From: Paramacrobiotus metropolitanus | Taxonomy: Eukaryota; Tardigrada; Eutardigrada; Parachela; Macrobiotidae | Assembly: GCF_019649055.1 (NCBI RefSeq) | Contig: NW_026570238.1 | Location: 1,524,385-1,588,384 of the forward strand | Direction of reading: 5' to 3' | DNA length: 64,000 bases | Shown here: positions 61,401 through 64,000 of the stretch, in pieces | How the letters are laid out: each line of letters starts with the position of its first letter | Position numbering within the stretch: position 1 is the first letter of the stretch | The notes under the pieces: generated by a model | The model's input: only the letters and a program-made list of their open reading frames with translations | The model's database searches: none | Told to the model about the DNA's origin: nothing | Translations under genes and position numbers: made by a program

Positions 61401-62455
61401 TGAAGCCCACATTAGATGATTTGTATTTGAATCCTGTTTCTCAAGGGAGTTTAGGTGGCATAGACCGCTTGTACAAAGAAGCCAGAAAACATGGATATAC
61501 ACGAAAGCAAGTTAAAGCTTACTTAGAAACCAAAGACGCATATACACAACACAAACCTTTTCGGTCAAAGTTCAAACGCCGAAAAATTATTTCCGTTAAT
61601 GTGGAGACCAACATCAAATTGATCTTGTGGATTTTCAAAAATTTGCTAGTTATAACGATGGCTTTGGCATATATTCTTATGTGTATCGACTGCTTTTCTC
61701 GTTATGCATGGGCTGAGCCGGTTAAATCAAAACGGCCTGCTAATATTCGTGAAGCGCTTTTGAAAATATACAAGAGTGATTATCCTCCATTACGCGTTCA
61801 AAGCGATAATGGTAAGGAATTTGTTAGTAAAGACATGCGTAAGTTTTTTGAAGAATGTAACGTTACATTTTTTACAACAAAAAACGATGATGTAAAGTGT
61901 GCGATGGTTGAACGTCTAAATCGTACAATTGAAGACCGGTTGTATGTGTTCATGACCGAAAACAACACATACCGATTCATTGATATCCTTCCTAAGGTTT
62001 TATCCGCTTACAATTCTACAAAACACTCGGCTACAGGAGTAGCCCCTAAAGACGTCGGTCCTGAAGAAGCTGAGCAAATTCTCCAGAAGATGGTTGATGA
62101 ACAAAAGGTATGAAAAATCCAGAACCAACATTTTCTGTTGGCGATCATGTACGTTTGGCAAAAAGAAACATTTGAAAAAGGTACGAGACTCGTTTCACAG
62201 AAGAAATTTTAAAATAACCCACACTACACGAAGCAGGAGCCATTACCTTTACGGTCGAAGATTTAGCAGGAACCTGTAGACGGTAAGTTTTATCCGGAAG
62301 AGTTATCTAAAGTCAAATGGCAGAAAAGCCATATCACAGGATCTCTAGGATATTAAGGAAAGGAAACATAAAGGAAAAGTACAATACTTAGTACGTTGGT
62401 ATATGGATACGGCCCTGCTTATGACTCTTGGGAAAACAAAGAAGATTTGAAATGA
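61397..62455 (+). pseudogene. Maverick-type DDE integrase with C-terminal chromodomain, frameshifted
   Basis: Retrovirus-like integrase that inserts the element. An N-terminal helical part (GSLGGIDRLYKEARKHGY, KQVKAYLETKDAY) is followed by the RNase-H core. The first catalytic Asp lies in the LVDFQKFASYNDG motif in a second frame near 61625-61665. The second is in QSDNGKEF, and the Glu in MVERLNRTIEDR, 34 residues apart. Then AYNSTKHSATGVAPKDV, a small beta-barrel (SVGDHVRLAK) and, just before the stop, a chromodomain remnant (GYGPAYDSWENKEDL). Breaks near 61613, 61670-61690, 62120-62200, 62280 and 62390. Similar to C. elegans F54H12.3. The stop overlaps the next ATG (62452-62455). Confidence 0.88.
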
Positions 62456-63181
62456 GTTTTATGACATTGCCGTCTTCGGCGTCAGAGGGGTTATACTCCG
62501 AAAACTGCCCTGGTAAATTTACAACGCTTCTCGCTAGACCCATAGATTTAGACGGTGCGTGGGAAGTAGGTCTTTCGGAAATTATTCTACCGCCTATGCG
62601 GATAAAGTTTAATACCGGATTATCCATTGCTGTCTCGCGTGACGGTATGCCGTCTAGAATTCATAGATTCGTCGATCTACATGCTTTTGAGGATGAAAAT
62701 CATTTAATTCGTACGGTTAACAAACTGCTGAGGGAAAACGTAGATGATAGGGACTCGAAAACCTACGGCCAGATAATAGTGAGTGGTCAAGCAGCTCAGT
62801 TAAACATCACGCCGGGCCTCTCTTTAACTTTTGGGCTCCGAATACGCGCGCACTAGGCATACTACACCAGTACACATATAACAGCAGATGCTCTGTCTCA
62901 TATGTTATATCCGGGACAGCATAGTCGTCTCGTGCATGTATATTGTGACGTGATTACACATGGGTTGGTAGGTGACTCAATGGTGCCTTTACTACGCACC
63001 TTATCGACTCAAGCGAATTCATTTCGAGAGACAGTAATTCGTTTTGAAAATCCGCATTATATGCCGTTAGCCTACCATACGTTTCAAACTAGAAATAGCG
63101 ATGCGCGATGATTTAGGGAAAGAAGTATCTCATCCAGGTACATCAGTAATTAAACTACACTTTCGACCAAAGAAGCATTAA
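62452..63181 (+). pseudogene. Conserved Maverick minor-capsid/penton candidate, frameshifted
   Basis: Strongly conserved Maverick protein starting MSFMTLPSSAS, with the early block DGAWEVGLSEIILPP and the late blocks DSMVPLLRTLS, RFENPHYMPLAY and, in another frame, MRDDLGKEVSH, ending LHFRPKK. This layout suits a jelly-roll-type virion protein; assignment as penton/minor capsid is by position and family, not by visible motif. The first ~130 codons are intact; frame changes occur near 62845-62860 and 63090-63100. The following gene starts one base after its stop. Confidence 0.72.
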
Positions 63182-63182
63182 A

Positions 63183-63560
63183 ATGGTTCTACAGGAGTTA
63201 AAATTTGACGAGCACCGCTACACCCAGATCTTTACCAAACAGCATGGGTACGGTATGCCATATTATCGTGGCGCACCCATGAAAGGTGGTAGTTTCTGGG
63301 GTCGCGTGGATTGGTTTTGCAAAGGGTTTGTTCAGCAAAGCTGCACCACATATAAACAATTTAATTGCCACTGCACAACCTCACATGAAAACAATGGCCA
63401 GCAAAGCTGTGGAATCCGTAATCGATAAAGCTGTTGAGCGTGTTAGAAATTACGCAACACGGCTCAACAACAGGGTCGGGTATTAAGGGTCGTCGTCGAA
63501 AGAGAATAATCAAAACCACGAAACGTCAACGCGCAATAGACGCTATAAAAGACAAACCAA
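63183..63560 (+). pseudogene. pX/pVI-like minor virion protein of the element, frameshifted
   Basis: Short protein with a Tyr/Gly-rich start (YTQIFTKQHGYGMPYYRG), a GGSFWGRVDW segment, and an amphipathic stretch (APHINNLIATAQPHMKT). It ends in a very basic tail with GIKGRRRKRIIKTTKRQRA. Homologues in other Mavericks have the same order and are compared with adenovirus pX/pVI membrane-lytic or DNA-binding proteins. Three frames are used, with breaks near 63325 and 63470. The end is uncertain because its last frame runs on into the capsid gene start. Confidence 0.65.
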
Positions 63561-64000
63561 CGATGGCTCTTGGTATTGAAGCTGGCTCAGAACCCTCCAT
63601 GCTGTTGGAAAGTCACTTGTTTTATCTTCCAGCTACGCTAACGGAAAGGTGTAGAACGACTATGACTTGGGACCGTCTCAAGCCGTAACTGACGATTCAA
63701 ACGATATTGTATTTACACCGTGTCAAACCAGAGCTTATCAGTTTAGCTGACATTAGATTTTCATGTGATTTACGTTACTAATTCTGCTGGTACTGTTCCA
63801 ACAGAAAAAGACTGTCTTGCACCAATTAACAATATTTTGCATAGTTTATTTCAGTCAGTTACGGTTTCATTGGGAGGTCGCAACATAACCGATAACAGTC
63901 CTTTGTATCACATTCGAGCGTACGAATCCTTCTGTTTACTGTTCAGGCTCAGAACAGTCAGTTGAGCCTGTGTGGATTTGCGTTGGACACTGACCTTGAC
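63561..64000 (+). pseudogene. Major capsid protein (double jelly-roll), N-terminal part, runs off window
   Basis: Start of the Maverick major capsid gene, of the F54H12.2 type. After a short leader with MLLESHLFYLPATLT comes VTDDSNDIVFTPCQT. After another frame change, NNILHSLFQSVTVSLGGRNI and SPLYHIRAYESF match the well-conserved N-terminal sheet of the family (NNWLHSLF...V...L...L and YRAYLE). Breaks near 63645, 63660 and 63750-63765 within 440 bases. The remaining two thirds lie to the right of the window. Confidence 0.8.

Larger units (their letters stand above)
56473..64000 (+). mobile_element. Maverick/Polinton-type (adintovirus-like) integrated virus, right part outside window
   Basis: The plus-strand gene set ATPase, small core/capsid proteins, DDE integrase with chromodomain, minor-capsid candidate, pX/pVI-like protein and major capsid protein is the one shared by metazoan Mavericks, including the C. 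elegans F54H12.2/F54H12.3-type proteins. Two extra genes precede the ATPase (148-aa ORF, TBP-like) and a divergent ARH3/BIR relic lies to the left. No DNA polymerase B gene is in the visible part; it would be expected to the right. Terminal inverted repeats could not be located: the right end is outside the window. Whether the ARH/BIR relic and the minisatellite belong to the element is inference. Most genes are frameshifted, so this copy is probably dead. Confidence 0.87.

Overview
The window is nuclear DNA of a metazoan, almost certainly a eutardigrade. The deciding evidence is a complete five-exon CAHS gene (cytosolic abundant heat-soluble protein, known only from tardigrades) at 49902-51193. 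Host genes have many short GT-AG introns (two are GC-AG). Every host gene whose splice sites I could follow throughout keeps frame across all exons. The phase checks are my own hand reading; no aligner was run.

Layout, left to right: MARF1/limkain-like RRM + LOTUS gene (-, runs off the left edge); CLEC16A/Ema homologue (-, 10 exons, 1065 aa); class A GPCR with HIL in place of DRY (-); an unrecognised membrane-protein ORF (-); LRAT/HRASLS acyltransferase (-); secreted Cys-rich DUF19-like protein (-); sigma-class GST (+); gustatory-receptor-like 7TM protein (-); PRUNE phosphoesterase (-, 6 exons); NuMA-like spindle protein (-); TMEM192 (+); SNAP29 (-); vasopressin/oxytocin-type receptor (+); CLIP / Thr-rich / trypsin-type serine protease (-); CAHS (+). 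The trafficking proteins CLEC16A, SNAP29 and TMEM192 all act in endolysosome/autophagy biology, but their proximity may be chance.

From about 52.3 kb the character changes. About 4 kb of minisatellite (133-bp higher-order unit made of shorter GCTACCGGTACTGTCC-type monomers) leads into a short CGGTT-rich stretch. Then comes a Maverick/Polinton-type (adintovirus-like) integrated virus that runs off the right edge. It carries a packaging ATPase, small capsid-associated proteins, a DDE integrase with chromodomain, a minor-capsid candidate, a pX/pVI-like protein and the start of the double-jelly-roll major capsid gene. Nearly all of these are broken by frameshifts, often at homopolymers.

The left arm of this element is the most unusual part of the window. 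It holds a TBP-like (TATA-binding protein) relic, an intact 148-aa ORF with two weakly PC4-like halves, and clear TATA boxes in front of both. Divergent from these is an ADP-ribosylglycohydrolase (ARH3-like) relic that has lost its metal-binding residues and runs into a BIR (IAP) domain. Four successive gene junctions in the capsid/integrase block share an identical 4-nt ATGA stop-start overlap.
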